Shown here: one piece after another, positions 14,477 to 15,705 of the stretch
Numbering within the stretch: the first letter of the stretch is position 1
How the letters are laid out: the number at the start of each line of letters is the position of its first letter
From: CAZNLL01 sp964573885
GTDB lineage: Bacteria > Desulfobacterota > DSM-4660 > Desulfatiglandales > Desulfatiglandaceae
Reading direction: 5' to 3'
Length of the DNA stretch: 15,705 nt
NCBI GenBank assembly: GCA_964573885.1
Contig: CAZNLL010000098.1
Coordinates: 1 to 15,705, forward strand
The notes under the pieces: generated by a model
Told to the model about the DNA's origin: nothing
Seen by the model: the letters and a program-made list of their open reading frames with translations, nothing else
Database searches by the model: none
Position numbers and translations under genes: made by a program

Positions 14477-14504
14477 AGTATATTTTTTTAGAAAAACAAG
14501 TCAA
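14477..14504 (-). promoter_or_regulatory. Near-consensus sigma70 promoter for the reverse membrane protein
   Basis: On the reverse strand TTGACT (14504-14499), a 16-base spacer and TATACT (14482-14477) match the -35 and -10 boxes closely. The spacer is A/T rich. Transcription would begin near 14470, 12 to 57 bases before the candidate start codons. Confidence 0.65.
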
Positions 14505-14517
14505 CTCAGGCAAACCC

Positions 14518-14539
14518 CTTCCCCGGGGCCCGGGGCAAG
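14518..14539. repeat. Short GC-rich hairpin upstream of the reverse membrane protein gene
   Basis: CTT plus CCCCGG (14518-14526), a GGC loop, and CCGGGG plus AAG (14530-14539, with one bulged C at 14536) can fold into a nine-pair hairpin. No T-run follows on either strand, so it is not an ordinary terminator. It sits just upstream of the reverse promoter, so a binding-site role is conceivable. Confidence 0.4.
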
Positions 14540-14718
14540 AAGGTTGTTTGATCCTTGGAGAAAGAAACACCTTCCTGGTGGTTCACGCCATGAAAAAAAA
14601 GAAACTGCTTTGAAACACCGGCGACACACCTATTTCTTGCCGGCCAACGGCTTAAGTTCACCATCTTTTTGGCGGTCATGTTCTACATGGGCCTGAAGAA
14701 GATCGGGGTGTTTGCGTG

Positions 14719-15036
14719 GCTGAGCAGGAGATTTTCCCTCATATCCAGGGAGACGCAAGACCCGGCATGGTCTCTTATACGGCAACGCGATGGGGCCAGC
14801 TCCTCAAGAAAAAGGCCATGCCCCCTGGGGAGGCCGCGCCCCCGGCCAGCCACTGCTAGAGTCTTGCCCTGACAAACCCTTCAGTGGATGTGTGCGTATG
14901 CAGGCCAAAGGACTTCCTTCAGATGGATGAAGCCCTAAGGACCCTGGATCTGGGTCCACTCAATCCCGAGGAGATGGAACGCATGATCCGGATCGGCGAT
15001 TATGTCCACGACCACGGAACACGGTTCGTCAGGTAG
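14719..15036 (+). pseudogene. Aldo/keto reductase remnant with in-frame stop
   Basis: Reading the frame that starts at 14719 gives AEQEIFPH, then RPGMVSYTATRWGQLL, then MPPGEAAPPASHC, then TAG at 14857-14859. After the stop the same frame continues as SLALTNPSVDVC, DEALRTLDLGPLNPEEMERM and IRIGDYVHDHGTRFVR up to TAG 15034-15036. These blocks follow, in order, the C-terminal third of NAD(P)-linked aldo/keto reductases, in which the segment after the Cys usually reads CYRF. The stop thus replaces the expected Tyr codon (TAC or TAT to TAG). The catalytic N-terminal half is missing or too decayed to see; upstream text in the same frame (LFGGHVLHGPEED) is only faintly similar. It is a non-functional fragment by this reading. 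Confidence 0.72.
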
Positions 15037-15056
15037 ACTCGATCAACACACCTCCC

Positions 15057-15149
15057 TTAACCAGTGTCCCTGCCGGAATCCGGTCCTGACCAGGCGACTT
15101 CATACACCTTTATGCTGTCTTTGAAGTCAAAGAAAAAGGGCCTCCTCAT
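15057..15149 (-). CDS. Possible 30-residue protein overlapping the end of the AI-2E gene
   Basis: On the reverse strand the AI-2E stop overlaps an ATG as ATGA (ATG at 15149-15147, TGA at 15148-15146), and the frame runs for 30 codons to TAA at 15059-15057. It begins MRRPFFFDFKDSIKVYE and continues with a Gly/Ser-rich tail. The junction arrangement is typical of coupled genes in this window, but length and composition give no other support. It may be chance. Confidence 0.18.
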   Translation of the reverse strand: MRRPFFFDFKDSIKVYEVAWSGPDSGRDTG

Positions 15150-15705
15150 GGCTCAGGTTCTTCTTTTTGGGGCAGCGGTTGCTGGGGCCGCACATTGAGG
15201 ACCGCTTTGACCAGGGTGGCCAGGGGGATGGCAAAGAATACGCCCCAGAAGCCGAAAATCCCGCCAAAGAAGAGGACCGCAATGATGATGGCGATGGGAT
15301 GGAGATTGACCACCTCGGAAAACAAGAAGGTCACGAGTACGTTTCCGTCCAGGAACTGGATCACGGCATAGGCGAGTAATACATAGGTGAACTGGGAGGA
15401 CAGGCCCCACTGAAAATACGCCACCATGGCCACAGGGAGGGCCATCACCGTTGCCCCGAAATAGGGAACAAGGACGGATAGGCCCACAAAAAAACCGAGG
15501 AGCACGGCAAACTGGAGGCCCAGGAAGGTAAAGGTAAGGTAGCTGGCCGCCCAGATGATCAAAATCTCATAAAATTTTCCCCGCACGTAATTTCCCATCT
15601 GGACATCAACTTCGTGCCACACCCGTGAGGCCAGTTTCCGGTCCTCGGGTATAAATCCGGTGACCCATGCCAGGATGCGATCCTTATCTTTTAAAAAAAA
15701 GAAAA
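15146..15705 (-). CDS. AI-2E family transporter (PerM-like), C-terminal part, 5' partial
   Basis: About 186 residues are visible and the frame is open through the window edge, so the start lies outside. The GTG at 15622 that begins the shorter reading is internal. The part seen starts with FFFLKDKDRILAWVTGFIPEDRK and runs into GNYVRGKFYEI, the family's characteristic amphipathic stretch and G-x-Y-x-x-G motif. Membrane helices follow, such as LGLQFAVLLGFFVGLSVLVPYFGATVM, FTYVLLAYAVIQFLDGNVLV and IAIIIAVLFFGGIFGFWGVFFAIPLATL. It ends in a short Pro/Glu/Gln-rich tail (PQQPLPQKEEPEP). It is distinct in sequence from the AI-2E protein at the window start, so it is a paralogue rather than a copy. 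Substrate is unknown. Confidence 0.9.
   Translation of the reverse strand, partial: FFFLKDKDRILAWVTGFIPEDRKLASRVWHEVDVQMGNYVRGKFYEILIIWAASYLTFTFLGLQFAVLLGFFVGLSVLVPYFGATVMALPVAMVAYFQWGLSSQFTYVLLAYAVIQFLDGNVLVTFLFSEVVNLHPIAIIIAVLFFGGIFGFWGVFFAIPLATLVKAVLNVRPQQPLPQKEEPEP

Larger units (their letters stand above)
14459..14718. other. Intergenic stretch with no confident gene
   Basis: Between the reverse membrane gene and the aldo/keto reductase remnant the sequence holds the reverse promoter (14477-14504), the GC hairpin (14518-14539) and a very short open frame that starts MKKKKLL near 14591. The forward open frame at 14669-14872 overlaps the pseudogene in another frame and looks like chance. 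Further decayed reductase sequence may be included, but I could not align it convincingly. Confidence 0.4.

Noticed and set aside
14669..14872. A 67-residue forward frame over the reductase remnant
   Set aside because: Its C-terminal part is Arg/Pro-rich and is a shifted reading of the aldo/keto reductase blocks, which are recognisable in the other frame.
15119..15132. CTTTGA-AG-TCAAAG palindrome as a terminator for the AI-2E gene
   Set aside because: The loop is only two bases and no T-run follows it on the reverse strand.
1..15705. CRISPR array, insertion sequence, tRNA or rRNA
   Set aside because: No regularly spaced direct repeats, transposase-like motifs, terminal repeats with target duplication, cloverleaf or rRNA-conserved blocks were found by reading.

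Overview
The window looks like chromosomal DNA of a Gram-negative bacterium, most plausibly of the Desulfobacterota (old Deltaproteobacteria). This rests on GC-rich coding, a protein with a C-terminal outer-membrane barrel, an FtsH of bacterial type, and the general style of the proteins. The lineage is inference; no rRNA or other marker is present. No tRNA, rRNA, CRISPR array, insertion sequence or phage gene was seen.

Layout. (1) 1-656: the 3' end of an AI-2E/PerM-family membrane protein. (2) 740-4855: a forward gene set behind an extended -10 promoter. It holds a small four-helix membrane protein, the membrane protease FtsH, an unusual protein joining a CbiX-like domain to a nucleotidyltransferase domain, and an endonuclease/exonuclease/phosphatase-fold hydrolase. 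(3) 4859-5801, reverse: a triple-BON-domain protein and a small ribbon-helix-helix-like protein, with a recognisable promoter and strong ribosome binding site. (4) 5802-6102: an intergenic region with a long imperfect inverted repeat. (5) 6103-12944: a tightly packed forward operon. It has two small TPR proteins (one membrane anchored, one exported), a 974-residue TPR plus beta-barrel outer-membrane protein, a processive family 2 glycosyltransferase with the full cellulose-synthase motif set, and an exported GH26-like glycoside hydrolase. (6) 12926-13346: two overlapping genes for two-helix, half-ferritin-like proteins, followed by a bidirectional terminator at 13501-13521. (7) 13538-14458, reverse: an unrecognised nine-helix membrane protein with a near-consensus promoter. 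(8) About 14719-15036: a decayed aldo/keto reductase with an in-frame TAG. (9) 15146-15705, reverse: the C-terminal part of a second AI-2E/PerM protein.

The most interesting part is region 5. The gene content matches a synthase-dependent exopolysaccharide secretion machine: the glycosyltransferase polymerises and translocates the chain across the inner membrane, TPR proteins bridge the periplasm, the TPR-barrel protein exports the chain, and the glycosidase trims or releases it. It resembles Bcs, Pga and Alg systems in logic, but has no BcsB, PilZ, PgaB or AlgK gene that I can recognise. A GH26 enzyme points to a beta-mannan or mixed-linkage beta-glucan as the polymer, which is inference. The appended pair of half-ferritins, the CbiX-nucleotidyltransferase fusion and the aldo/keto reductase pseudogene are the other items worth following up.
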